This document shows positions 1-7,801 of a stretch of 64,000 nt of DNA, piece after piece. Origin of the DNA: Clostridium lentum (lineage in GTDB: Bacteria > Bacillota > Clostridia > Clostridiales > Clostridiaceae). Under the pieces are notes generated by a model, which worked only from the letters and a program-made list of their open reading frames with translations, made no database searches and was not told where the DNA came from. Positions within the stretch are counted from its first letter, which is position 1. The number at the start of each line of letters is the position of its first letter. Made by a program: the position numbers and the translations under genes. The stretch covers positions 62,001 through 126,000 of the forward strand of contig NZ_JACOOQ010000002.1 in NCBI RefSeq assembly GCF_014287815.1, in the 5' to 3' direction.

Positions 1-1
1 T

Positions 2-1363
2 AATATAATATGAAAATAACAAAGATAGTCTTGTTGCTATCTTTTTCATATTCTGTACTGCTGCAGTTAGCAGACATTGTTCGGACACTTTTTCGTGTCC
101 ACGGAAGCGAGCATAGCGAAGCCCATGCAGATTTTTTGAATCTGCGAAGCTTCGCTCAACCGTTTCTTTCCTTCTATTGTAAATACCTTTTCCCTTCTCG
201 GTTTTAAGAAAATTTTTATTATCGTCTTTATGATTTTCCCAAACATGTCTTCTAATTATTTTATATTTAGCTTTTTCTCCAAGGCATTTATCTTTGTGAG
301 GACAACACATACATATTTCTTCAAAGCATCTGTATTCCTTATAGCCTTCACGGGTCGTTGTTTTATATATTAGTGCAACATTATTGGGACAAATATATAT
401 GTCTTTATCATAATCATATATATACTTATTCTTTGTATACATTCCTTTTTTATGAGGAGAACGTCTATATGCAACAACAGGTATTATATCTCTATCTGTT
501 ATTCCTTTAAAAATAGGATTAGTTGAATATCCTGCATCTAAACCAAGATACTTAGGTTTTATATTAAATGTTTCTTTAATTCTATCTATTCTCTTTAATA
601 TCGGTTCGCTATCGCTTACGTTACCAGGGGTAACATGAACATCCATAATTATATTGTTTTTACTATCTACAGTTCTATGGTCTAAATAAAAAAAGCCTTC
701 GGGTTTATTATCTCTCATCATATATCCACTATCAGGATCAGTTGTACTTTTCTTAATTTCTTTTGTTTCTTTTTTGAATTTTCTTGGTTTTAAAGGCTTT
801 TTATTACGATTCTCTCTATCTTCATTAACATCAATATCTAACTGTTCTATATATTCCTTAGGAGTTACGTCTACTTCAACTTTTTCAAACTTTCTTTTAT
901 TAGCATTTGCTTTTATATGAGTTGAATCAGAATAAAGAATTTTACCTCCAACTAAACCTTTTTCTATAGATTGAAGAACTATATTATCAAATATTTTCTG
1001 TGGAATATCAGTACCTTTAAATCTTCTAATTCTATTCTGACTTATTGTAGATGAATCTGGAATTTTCTCTGTAATTGAATATCCTAAAAACCATCTATAT
1101 GCTAAATTTACTTCTATATCTTTAACTAACTGCCTTTTGGAGCGTATGCCATAAAGATATCCTATAAATAACATTTTAAATAATACTACTGGATCAACAG
1201 CTGGTCGACCATTTGTATGATAATACAAATCCCTAGTTAAATCCCTAATGAATGAAAAATCTATATATTTATCAATTTTCCTTAATAAATGGTCTTGTGG
1301 GACTAATTCTTCTAACATTACTACTTCTATTTCACTTTGTGCTTCTTTTCTTTCGTTTATCAT
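2..1363 (-). CDS. IS1182-family transposase (partial, C-terminus outside window)
   Basis: An uninterrupted reading frame runs from ATG at 1363 leftwards off the window edge (454 codons seen, no stop). It begins MINERKEAQSEIEVV and has the N-terminal DUF772-type segment (LVPQDHLLRKIDKYIDF, then GRPAVDPVVLFKMLFIGYLY) followed by a DDE-type core: SDSTHIKANANKRK (first Asp), LGLDAGYSTNP (second Asp) and TVERSFADSKNLHGLR (Glu). A cysteine cluster CMCCPHKDKC precedes the third motif, as is usual in this family. All three acidic residues are present, so the enzyme looks catalytically intact, unlike the related but decayed copy at 35-36.6 kb. Family assignment is from remembered motif patterns. Confidence 0.9.
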   Translation of the reverse strand, partial: MINERKEAQSEIEVVMLEELVPQDHLLRKIDKYIDFSFIRDLTRDLYYHTNGRPAVDPVVLFKMLFIGYLYGIRSKRQLVKDIEVNLAYRWFLGYSITEKIPDSSTISQNRIRRFKGTDIPQKIFDNIVLQSIEKGLVGGKILYSDSTHIKANANKRKFEKVEVDVTPKEYIEQLDIDVNEDRENRNKKPLKPRKFKKETKEIKKSTTDPDSGYMMRDNKPEGFFYLDHRTVDSKNNIIMDVHVTPGNVSDSEPILKRIDRIKETFNIKPKYLGLDAGYSTNPIFKGITDRDIIPVVAYRRSPHKKGMYTKNKYIYDYDKDIYICPNNVALIYKTTTREGYKEYRCFEEICMCCPHKDKCLGEKAKYKIIRRHVWENHKDDNKNFLKTEKGKGIYNRRKETVERSFADSKNLHGLRYARFRGHEKVSEQCLLTAAVQNMKKIATRLSLLFSYYI

Positions 1364-1428
1364 TGATAAAACCTCTATGTAACAAATTTATATATTTTAA
1401 ATTATATTACATATTTGGATAAAAATAA

Positions 1429-1455
1429 AGACTGCTGACACTTTGTCAACAGTCT
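1429..1455. repeat. Perfect 12-bp inverted repeat at IS end
   Basis: AGACTGCTGACA at 1429-1440 and TGTCAACAGTCT at 1444-1455 face each other around a 3-nt loop, with one wobble position. It lies about 65 bp upstream of the transposase start and may be the IS tip structure or an outward terminator shielding the transposase from read-through. Confidence 0.6.
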
Positions 1456-1459
1456 GGAA

Positions 1460-1487
1460 GAAACTCCTTTAGGGGAGTTTCTTTTTG
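1460..1487. terminator. Intrinsic terminator
   Basis: GAAACTCC, loop, GGAGTTTC, then TTTTT on the + strand. It sits just outside the IS and would stop + strand transcription coming out of the element. Confidence 0.75.
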
Positions 1488-1575
1488 TTTATAGTGAAAA
1501 GAATGAGTCAGATAAACTGTTATTGAAATTATTAGAATATATGGTAAAATTATATATAAAAAGGGGTTTTGTTTA

Positions 1576-2052
1576 ATGAAAAATAAAGATGAAGATAGTA
1601 AAATTTTTTTTTTTAATATTACAAAATTAAAAACTGATAAAGATTATTTTATTTTGCTTGTTTTATTTTTACTTGTTATTTATGGAGTTCTTATTATGAG
1701 CATAGGCTTTTATGGATTTGATTTAAGTGAAACTAGAACATTGAAAAATTTAAGTATAATGATTATTGATACTTATTTTCTATTAAATGTTTTATTTTGT
1801 AAGAAAAATTTTAAAAAATAATAAAGGAATTATAGGAATTAGAAAGATAATATTATATTTAATTTTATCAGGAACAATTACAGTTGGATTTTTATCGTCA
1901 GTATCATGACATATAATTTATGCAACAACATAGGAAGCTACAGTTACTGATGTATTAAAAAATATGCTATTTTGTGTGGAATTGCGATAAAGGACTATCT
2001 AAAATTTAATGATGTTTCATCAAGGTACATTAACTACAAAATTTTAAAATAA
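1576..2052 (+). pseudogene. Decayed membrane protein gene
   Basis: An 81-codon frame (1576-1821) starts MKNKDEDSKIFFF after a GGGG ribosome site and carries two hydrophobic segments. Immediately past its stop, a +1 frame continues with another membrane-like segment (RKIILYLILSGTITVGFLSS), followed by stops, and a third stretch reads GIAIKDYLKFNDVSSRY to a stop at 2050-2052. The simplest reading is one former membrane protein of about 150 residues broken by a frameshift near 1818 and several substitutions. An 11-T run early in the gene (codons 10-13) is a further slippage-prone site. The 81-residue protein could still be made. I do not recognise the family. Confidence 0.5.
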
Positions 2053-2157
2053 TTGTACAAATGGTTGTTAATAGTAAACTGAATGTATTATTTGTGAGGA
2101 TCTGTGCATAGAATAGTTTGTTTGTTTTACATGTGATAAAGTGGTATGGAGGTATTT

Positions 2158-2748
2158 ATGAATAAGATAAAATTAGTATGTACAATAAGTATAATAACCA
2201 TAATTGGTGGTACTCTGTTTGGTTGTAATAATCAAAGTTCAAAGCAAACAGTAAATGATACAAGTAACAGTATGATTAGTGATTCTGATAGTAGTAAACT
2301 ACAACAAATAGTAGATGATACTAAAGCAAATGAAGATATTAAAACAACAGATATACCGGATGTAGTAAGTAAAGTAGAAGGAAGGAGAAACGAGTATATA
2401 GAGAGATTAGATAACATACAAAAAAAGCTTGATGAATTACCAGAAAAGAAGAATGCCGATGAAGGTATTACAAATGCTATGAAGAGTTATTATGGAAAAG
2501 CTTATGAAATGTATGATAAAGAACTCAATGATATTTATGCTTTGCTAAAAGAGGAGTTATCTCCAGAGATAATGAATGATTTAGAAATTAAACAGCTTAA
2601 ATGGATAGAGGAGAAAGAGGGAAAAGCTAGGGAAGAAGAAGCAAAGTTCAAAGGAGGAACTTTTGAGCCTGTTGCAGGATATATAGTTTTGTATGAAGCA
2701 ACTAAGGAAAAATGTTATGAATTAGTAAATCAGTATATGACAGATTAA
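2158..2748 (+). CDS. Lipoprotein with LprI-like (DUF1311) domain
   Basis: A 196-residue secreted lipoprotein. The start at 2158 (MNKIKLVC) is preferred over an upstream in-frame ATG at 2146 because the GGAGG at 2149-2153 overlaps that codon. Lys-rich N-end, hydrophobic helix and lipobox LFGC (Cys about residue 23) give lipid anchoring to the outer membrane face. A Ser/Asn/Asp-rich linker leads to a helical C-terminal domain with the LprI/DUF1311 pattern: YGKAYEMYDKELNDIYALL, then QLKWIEEKEGKA, GGTFEP and YEATKEKCYELV. In this family the domain has been linked to lysozyme inhibition; that role here is inference. It lies in an otherwise decayed region and has its own terminator. Confidence 0.75.
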   Translation: MNKIKLVCTISIITIIGGTLFGCNNQSSKQTVNDTSNSMISDSDSSKLQQIVDDTKANEDIKTTDIPDVVSKVEGRRNEYIERLDNIQKKLDELPEKKNADEGITNAMKSYYGKAYEMYDKELNDIYALLKEELSPEIMNDLEIKQLKWIEEKEGKAREEEAKFKGGTFEPVAGYIVLYEATKEKCYELVNQYMTD

Positions 2749-2756
2749 TTAAAATA

Positions 2757-2787
2757 AAAGTTAGTACATTTTAGTGCTAGCTTTTTA
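2757..2787 (+). terminator. Intrinsic terminator of the LprI-like gene
   Basis: AAGTTAGTAC, short loop, GTGCTAGCTT with two G-U pairs, followed by TTTT. Confidence 0.7.
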
Positions 2788-2807
2788 TATACTTTAAATT
2801 TACATAA

Positions 2808-3299
2808 GAGTCATTACAGTATAAAATAGATAGGGAAAATATCACAATAACAAATAGAGGATGGACAAAACTTATTGGACCAATTATGCTTATTGGAACT
2901 TTAGGGTATGTAATAGGAACTTATTTTGGGATAATTGTAGGTGGCTTATTAGGAGCATAGTAATGAATAAAGCATTCATATACACATGGTTAGATATTTA
3001 AAGATGTGTAATATGGGGCTTATTATTTTTGGCTTTATAATGAAATATAGATAGAAGATTTTTATAGGGAGGAATTAAAAAGTGAAAGAAAATAAATTAA
3101 TTATGAAGCTATTAAAATAGATTGGAAATGGTAATAAGCTGCCTATACATGAAAAGTGGAGGTGGTTTTTTATGTTTAAGATAAAAGTAAAGCTTTAGAA
3201 TGTATATTTAAAGACAAAGTATTGATAAAAAAATATCAAGAAATAATAGAAAATGTGATAAAAAACAGAATAAGTGCTAAAAAAATACTAAAAGTGTGA
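2808..3299 (+). pseudogene. Gene fragments (membrane and helical remnants)
   Basis: This 640-bp gap between the lipoprotein and the FNT gene has no intact gene. At 2808-2960 an open stretch without a start codon ends in a glycine-rich hydrophobic tail (IMLIGTLGYVIGTYFG, GGLLGA, stop), which looks like the end of a lost membrane protein. From 3082 a GTG-led piece (VKENKLIMKLLK) stops at an amber codon, and at 3190-3299 another frame reads ALECIFKDKVLIKKYQEII to a stop. They are too short and broken to assign. Confidence 0.4.
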
Positions 3300-3387
3300 T
3301 AAAAATCACGGTAATAAGTGGTAATGTAAGTTATTATATTAACAAGAGATAGTTATAAAAATAACAAATGATGATGGAGGAAATTTA

Positions 3388-4158
3388 ATGTTTAAGGAAG
3401 AGTTTAACAAAGTTGCAGGTGCAGCTAGTGCAAAAAATCAATTATTAAAAAATAATAAGCTAGGATATTTTATTTCATCTATGTTAGCAGGAATCTATGT
3501 AGGTATGGCCATAATGCTTATTTTTACAATTGGAGGATTACTTACAGCAGCAGGATCAGCAGCCACTAAGATCATAATGGGTATTTCTTTTGGAGGAGCT
3601 TTAAGCTTAGTTGTTTTTGCTGGCTCTGAATTATTTACTGGTAATAATTTTATCATGACAGTTGGATCATTAAATAAAGCTGTATCATGGATAGATACTA
3701 TAAAAGTGTGGGTAGCAGCTTTTATTGGTAATTTAGCAGGATCAATACTTGCAGGATATATGTTCTATTTAACAGGGCTTGCTAAAGGATCAGTTGGAGA
3801 ATTTATTGCAAATACGGCAGCTACCAAGATGAGTTTGCCAGCTAGTGAATTATTCTTTAGAGGGGTATTTTGTAATATACTAGTTTGTTTAGCAGTATGG
3901 TGTACTTTTAGATGTAAAGATGATATATCAAAATTAGTAATGATATTCTGGTGCCTATTTATCTTTATAACATGTGGTTTTGAACATAGTGTTGCTAATA
4001 TGACATTACTTACTATAGCACTTTTAGCTCCAGGAACAGCAGCAGTAAGCATATCTGGATATATTTATAATATAGGAATGGTTACTTTAGGTAATATGGT
4101 TGGAGGAATACTATTTGTAGCAATTCCATATTACTTAATATCAAAAAAATCACAATAA
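3388..4158 (+). CDS. Formate/nitrite transporter (FNT) family channel
   Basis: A 256-residue integral membrane protein with six hydrophobic segments and the FNT signature motifs: the loop GSELFTGNNFIMTVG after TM2 and GFEHSVANM after TM5, the latter carrying the conserved pore histidine. FNT proteins are pentameric channels for small monovalent anions: formate (FocA), nitrite (NirC) or hydrosulfide (HSC). The Cys-rich region FFRGVFCNILVCLAVWC around TM4 is as in FocA/NirC members. No formate, nitrite or sulfite reductase gene is adjacent, so the substrate cannot be chosen. RBS GGAGG lies 8 nt upstream of the ATG; a strong terminator follows. Confidence 0.92.
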   Translation: MFKEEFNKVAGAASAKNQLLKNNKLGYFISSMLAGIYVGMAIMLIFTIGGLLTAAGSAATKIIMGISFGGALSLVVFAGSELFTGNNFIMTVGSLNKAVSWIDTIKVWVAAFIGNLAGSILAGYMFYLTGLAKGSVGEFIANTAATKMSLPASELFFRGVFCNILVCLAVWCTFRCKDDISKLVMIFWCLFIFITCGFEHSVANMTLLTIALLAPGTAAVSISGYIYNIGMVTLGNMVGGILFVAIPYYLISKKSQ

Positions 4159-4173
4159 GATAATTAATAAGAG

Positions 4174-4207
4174 CTCTAATTTAGTTTGCTAAATTAGAGT
4201 TTTTTTT
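4174..4207 (+). terminator. Intrinsic terminator of the FNT gene
   Basis: Perfect 11-bp stem CTCTAATTTAG / CTAAATTAGAG with a TTTG loop and an eight-T tract. Confidence 0.9.
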
Positions 4208-4286
4208 ATTAAAATGTATAAGAAAATAATATGATAATATAGATATGTTATTGTATATTATAGATAGAAGAAAGGTTGGAATTGAA

Positions 4287-4696
4287 ATGATAAAACCAAT
4301 TATGAAAGATGTATTATTTTTAGCACAGAAATCAGAAGAAGCCACTAAGGATGATCTATATATTGTTGATGATTTGATAGATACATTAAGAGCTAATTTA
4401 GATGATTGTGTAGGTATGGCTGCAAATATGATAGGTGTTAAGAAACGTATTATAGTATTTTCAGTAGGAGAGATGATAGTTCCAATGATTAATCCTATAA
4501 TAACAGATAAAAAAATTCTTATGAAACGGAAGAATGTTGTTTGTCACTAACTGGATTTAGAAAGACTAATAGATATGAAAGTATAGAAGTTGAGTACTTT
4601 GATAAAGAGTTTAAAAAACAAAAAGGAAAATTTACAGGATTTGTAGCTCAGATTATCCAGCATGAAATTGATCATTGTAATGGAATAATAATTTAA
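4287..4696 (+). pseudogene. Peptide deformylase-like gene with a homopolymer frameshift
   Basis: The first frame (ATG 4287, MIKPIMKDVLF) holds motif 1 as GMAANMIG. After ITDK the frame runs through seven A residues at 4509-4515 and ends within 12 codons. Reading with eight A residues instead restores KNSYETEECCLSLTG, then IIQHEIDHCNGI and a stop at 4694-4696. That gives a full-length peptide deformylase-like protein of about 136 residues with the metal ligands Cys (EECCLS) and both His of HEIDH. The usual EGCLS motif reads ECCLS and the GLAAPQIG motif reads GMAANMIG, so it belongs to a divergent subgroup. It is either truly inactivated, phase variable, or a sequencing error in the A run. Confidence 0.8.
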
Positions 4697-4717
4697 TAAA
4701 TAATTATTTAATAGTAA

Positions 4718-4745
4718 TGAAGCACTTTTAATGCTTCATTTTTTC
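4718..4745 (+). terminator. Intrinsic terminator
   Basis: TGAAGCA / TGCTTCA stem with a seven-nt loop and a TTTTTT tract, downstream of the deformylase-like gene. Confidence 0.85.
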
Positions 4746-4876
4746 TTCAATAAAAAAAATAAAAAACAGTGTTATGATGAAAAATAGAATAAATCTGAGA
4801 AAAATGGAAAAAAATGATTGACGAAACTTAGTGTAAATGATAACATAAAAATGTTAAAGAAAGGTTGTGTGTTAAT

Positions 4877-5509
4877 GTGAAGCTATATATTAAAAAAATA
4901 TTTTGTTTTTTATTAGGATGTTTTATTATTCAAATAGGATGTGCTGCTTTTATAAATGCAAATACAGGGGGAGATTCTTGTGTAGTATTTATTCAAGGAA
5001 TAAGTAAGGCATTAAATATTACTGTAGGTTCTGCAAATTACATATTTATGTTTTGTGCTTTAGTACTATTATTAATTTTTGCAAGGAATAAAATAAGTTT
5101 AGGAACTTTTTTAGCTACACTTGCTGCAGGAATGTTTTTAGATATAGCCAATGAAGCTATACAAAAGTTATCTATTGAATCAATGCCTTTTGTGGTACGT
5201 ATACTTGTAGTTGCTATAAGTTGTGTAGTTATTTCTATTGGTTTTTCAATTCAAAAAACTGCTAATTTAGGAGTGGCGCCACATGATGAAATTCCATTTG
5301 TAATTTCAGAATCATTTAAAATTCAATATAGATGGATTAGAATTTGTTTAGATTTAACATATGTAGTTGCTGGATACTTATTAGGTGGAGTTTTTGGTTT
5401 AGGAACAATTGTAGCAACATTACTTTTAGGACCTACAATTCAATTTTTCTTACCTATAGTTGAAAGACCAGTAAAAAAGTTTTTAGGTACTAGTACAGCA
5501 ATAGTTTAG
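4877..5509 (+). CDS. YczE/YitT-like integral membrane protein
   Basis: A 210-residue protein with about five hydrophobic segments and a conserved central loop QKTANLGVAPHDEIPF, the pattern seen in the YczE family (COG2364) of small membrane proteins of unknown transport role. GTG at 4877 is chosen as start because the AAAGG ribosome site at 4859-4864 abuts the upstream TTG (4865) but is 12 nt from the GTG; an out-of-frame ATG overlaps it (ATGTGA). In Bacillus, YczE is encoded beside surfactin-related genes, but function is not established. It stands alone here with its own terminator. Confidence 0.75.
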   Translation: MKLYIKKIFCFLLGCFIIQIGCAAFINANTGGDSCVVFIQGISKALNITVGSANYIFMFCALVLLLIFARNKISLGTFLATLAAGMFLDIANEAIQKLSIESMPFVVRILVVAISCVVISIGFSIQKTANLGVAPHDEIPFVISESFKIQYRWIRICLDLTYVVAGYLLGGVFGLGTIVATLLLGPTIQFFLPIVERPVKKFLGTSTAIV

Positions 5510-5523
5510 TTATATAAAATATT

Positions 5524-5552
5524 AAAGCATTAATAAAGAGAATGCTTTTTTT
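5524..5552 (+). terminator. Intrinsic terminator of the YczE-like gene
   Basis: AAAGCATT / AATGCTTT with a nine-nt loop and T tract. Confidence 0.85.
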
Positions 5553-5583
5553 GGACAAGACTTTAATGATTTAATATACATAT

Positions 5584-5615
5584 AAAAAGAGTTAGGAATT
5601 TTCCTAACTCTTTTT
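5584..5615. terminator. Bidirectional terminator downstream of CotF-like genes
   Basis: AAAAAGAGTTAGGAA faces TTCCTAACTCTTTTT; both strands end in a T run. It mainly serves the minus-strand coat genes. Confidence 0.85.
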
Positions 5616-5628
5616 ATTTAGTAAGGAC

Positions 5629-5931
5629 TTAATCCTTATTAGCAGCTGTGTTGCTAGCACAATTATAGGCACAAGAAAGCATGTTCACAGGTGATTCATA
5701 TGGCTTTAACCATTCTTTTTTTACAGCTAATGCTGTAAGAGCTGTATGACCTTCTACCATTTGACCTATAGCAGCAGAGTAAATAGCTCTAAGTTCAGGA
5801 GTAGTACTTGTTAAAGCATAAGTAAGATAAAGCATTGCTCCATCTTTTGCTGCTGTCAGCATACTTTCAGATATTACCTTATCATCAATATTTACATTGT
5901 CTTTAATCAAATCTCCAATTACTTTTAGCAT
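5629..5931 (-). CDS. CotF-like spore coat protein, C-terminal-half homologue
   Basis: A 100-residue, mostly helical protein starting MLKVIGDLIKDNVNI with the CotF-family core: MLTAAKDGAMLYLTYALTS, then RAIYSAAIGQMVEGH and a C-terminal Cys-containing tail (LKPYESPVNMLSCAYNCAS). It begins 4 bp after the stop of the 71-codon gene upstream, which matches the N-terminal half of CotF, so the two are co-transcribed and probably form one coat component. In Bacillus subtilis CotF is made as one precursor and cleaved into two peptides; here the split is genetic. Sporulation-specific expression is inferred, not seen. Confidence 0.82.
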   Translation of the reverse strand: MLKVIGDLIKDNVNIDDKVISESMLTAAKDGAMLYLTYALTSTTPELRAIYSAAIGQMVEGHTALTALAVKKEWLKPYESPVNMLSCAYNCASNTAANKD

Positions 5932-5935
5932 TTTA

Positions 5936-6151
5936 CTATTCCTCCTTATTAGTTAAAATGTTATTTTCATTAATGAATTGAATTAATCCATTTATTCTTC
6001 CTTCTGCAGCTAGAATGCTTGATTCTGACTGTCTCTTTAAATCTTCATCTGTAATTACAGTGTTTAAAGCTCTTTGCATTTTAAGGCCGTCGCTTTCAGC
6101 TTTTAATATAGCTGTTAAAGATAAAATTTCAACTTGTGAAAGTTGCTTCAT
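5936..6151 (-). CDS. CotF-like spore coat protein, N-terminal-half homologue
   Basis: A 71-residue protein: MKQLSQVEILSLTAILKAES, then QRALNTVITDEDLKRQSES and AEGRINGLIQFINENNIL. These are the two helices that form the first half of CotF-like coat proteins. A good AGGAG ribosome site lies 9-10 nt upstream of the ATG. The companion C-terminal-half gene follows after 4 bp. There is no sign of a recent frameshift: both genes have their own start and ribosome site, so the split appears stable. Confidence 0.8.
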   Translation of the reverse strand: MKQLSQVEILSLTAILKAESDGLKMQRALNTVITDEDLKRQSESSILAAEGRINGLIQFINENNILTNKEE

Positions 6152-6266
6152 ATTGATATCACTCCTAATAAAATTTTTAAAAATTAAAAAACATATATCT
6201 TAGGATGTGTCATAAGCTTTAAATTATCCTAGGAATTTTATGCAATAAAAATAAAATAAAATTATA

Positions 6267-6296
6267 TTGACTTATTCCGACAAAAAAGTATATAAT
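6267..6296 (+). promoter_or_regulatory. Sigma-A type promoter of codBA
   Basis: TTGACT at 6267-6272 and TATAAT at 6291-6296, spacing 18 bp, about 25 bp before the PyrR-type leader. Confidence 0.8.
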
Positions 6297-6324
6297 GTCT
6301 TCAAGAAAACTAGTCCTTTAAATT

Positions 6325-6493
6325 TAGTCCAGAGAGACTAATAAGGTCGAAAGAATACGGCAGATAAAATAATTAGATAGAATTAAAGAATAGCGTGATA
6401 TATGCAAAATATGAAAGTATTTTACGTGCTTAATATGAATATCTAATTATATGTGTAAACGACCTTTCTATATTTTTAGAAGGGTCGTTTTTT
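6325..6493 (+). promoter_or_regulatory. PyrR-dependent attenuator of codBA
   Basis: The RNA binding loop TAGTCCAGAGAGACTA (6325-6340) matches the conserved PyrR site (UCC-AGAG-AG core). AAGGTCG at 6343-6349 can pair exactly with CGACCTT at 6460-6466 as an antiterminator. The terminator itself is AAACGACCTTTCTA (6457-6470) against TAGAAGGGTCGTTT (6477-6490) with TTTT. PyrR bound with UMP would stabilise the first loop, block the antiterminator and stop transcription when pyrimidines are plentiful. The structure is read directly; the mechanism is known from Bacillus pyr leaders. Confidence 0.9.
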
Positions 6494-6541
6494 GCACATA
6501 AGTACTGGTTTTCCTAAATATACAATTTAGGAGGATTAAAA

Positions 6542-7789
6542 ATGGAAGAAAAATTAATAATGGAAGAAAGAATAGATGATCATGATTATGCTTTAGAACA
6601 TGTTCATCAGAAAGATAAAAAGGGATTCTTTTCAATGTTTGTAGTAATGCTTGGTTTTACATTCTTCTCAGCAAGTATGTTGACAGGAGGAAACTTAGGG
6701 ACAGGTTTACCTTTAAAAGATTTCTTTATAGCAGTAGTTATAGGTAATTTAATATTGGCATGTTACACAGGAGCACTGGCATATATAGGGGCAGATACAG
6801 GACTTTCAATGCATTTGCTTGCTAGATATTCTTTTGGAGAAAAGGGATCATATGTAGCATCATTTATAACTAGTATAACTCAAATAGGTTGGTTTGGAGT
6901 AGGTATAGCAATGTTTGCAATACCAGTGGCAAATAGATTTAATATAAATTTATATCTTTTAGTAGCAATTACAGGTATATTAATGACGGCAACAGCTTAC
7001 TTTGGAATGAAGTCACTAACAATATTAAGTGCTATAGCTGTTCCAGCAATAGCAGTATTAGGTAGTACATCAGTAGCAATGGCAACAAGTTCAGTAGGTG
7101 GAGTTCAAGGATTAATGAACATAGAACCAACTACTAAAATGGCATTAGTAACGGCGGTAACTTTATGTGTAGGTTCATTTATAAGTGGAGGAACAGCAAC
7201 ACCAGACTTTGCTAGATTCTCAAAAAATAAAAAAGTTGCAGTATCAACTACAGTTGTAGCATTCTTTATAGGAAATTCATTGATGTTCTTATTTGGAGCT
7301 GTAGGAGCAATGGTTACAGGAAATTCTGATATAGCAGATGTAATGTTCTCTCAAGGATTAGTAATACCTGCAATATTGGTTTTAGGATTAAATATATGGA
7401 CAACTAATGATAATGCTTTATATACATCAGCATTAGGACTTTCAAATATAACAAAGCTTCCTAAAAAGAAATTAGTAATAGCATGTGGATTAATTGGAAC
7501 AGTAGGCTCAATATGGCTAAATAATAATTTTACAGCATTCTTAACTTTTCTAAATTCAATGCTTCCTCCAGTAGGTGGAATAATAATAGCAGATTACTTC
7601 TTTGTAAAGAAAAGAAAATATGATACTATGGATAATACAAAATTTAAAAATATAAATTGGATTGCAATAGTAGCATTTTTAGTAGGATTTATAGTGGCTA
7701 ATGTTGTGTCGGTAGGAGTTATAGCATTAAATGCAATAGTAACAACAATTTTAGTTTATGTAATAGGAACAAAAATAACTAACAGATAA
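6542..7789 (+). CDS. codB: Cytosine permease (NCS1 family)
   Basis: A 415-residue membrane protein with about 12 hydrophobic segments and NCS1 features: the first transmembrane stretch FSASMLTGGNLGTGL, an acidic His-rich N-terminal tail, and the helix-break region TNDNALYTSALGLSN. It imports cytosine by cation symport. The next gene, 12 bp on, is cytosine deaminase, so the pair turns imported cytosine into uracil for salvage. Both lie behind the PyrR attenuator, so they should be expressed only when pyrimidine nucleotides are low. RBS AGGAGG is 8 nt before the ATG. Confidence 0.95.
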   Translation: MEEKLIMEERIDDHDYALEHVHQKDKKGFFSMFVVMLGFTFFSASMLTGGNLGTGLPLKDFFIAVVIGNLILACYTGALAYIGADTGLSMHLLARYSFGEKGSYVASFITSITQIGWFGVGIAMFAIPVANRFNINLYLLVAITGILMTATAYFGMKSLTILSAIAVPAIAVLGSTSVAMATSSVGGVQGLMNIEPTTKMALVTAVTLCVGSFISGGTATPDFARFSKNKKVAVSTTVVAFFIGNSLMFLFGAVGAMVTGNSDIADVMFSQGLVIPAILVLGLNIWTTNDNALYTSALGLSNITKLPKKKLVIACGLIGTVGSIWLNNNFTAFLTFLNSMLPPVGGIIIADYFFVKKRKYDTMDNTKFKNINWIAIVAFLVGFIVANVVSVGVIALNAIVTTILVYVIGTKITNR

Positions 7790-7801
7790 GGTGATAATAT
7801 T

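Larger units (their letters stand above)
1..1456 (-). mobile_element. IS1182-family insertion sequence, cut by left window edge
   Basis: The element comprises the transposase gene below plus about 90 bp upstream of it, ending near a 12-bp inverted repeat at 1429-1455 (AGACTGCTGACA / TGTCAACAGTCT). Its other end is outside the window, so the terminal repeats and target duplication cannot be confirmed. The assignment of 1456 as the outer end is inference from the position of this hairpin just before an unrelated terminator. Confidence 0.7.

Noticed and set aside
10..207. Plus-strand open frame of 65 codons at the left edge
   Set aside because: It is antisense to the IS1182 transposase, which has intact DDE motifs on the minus strand.
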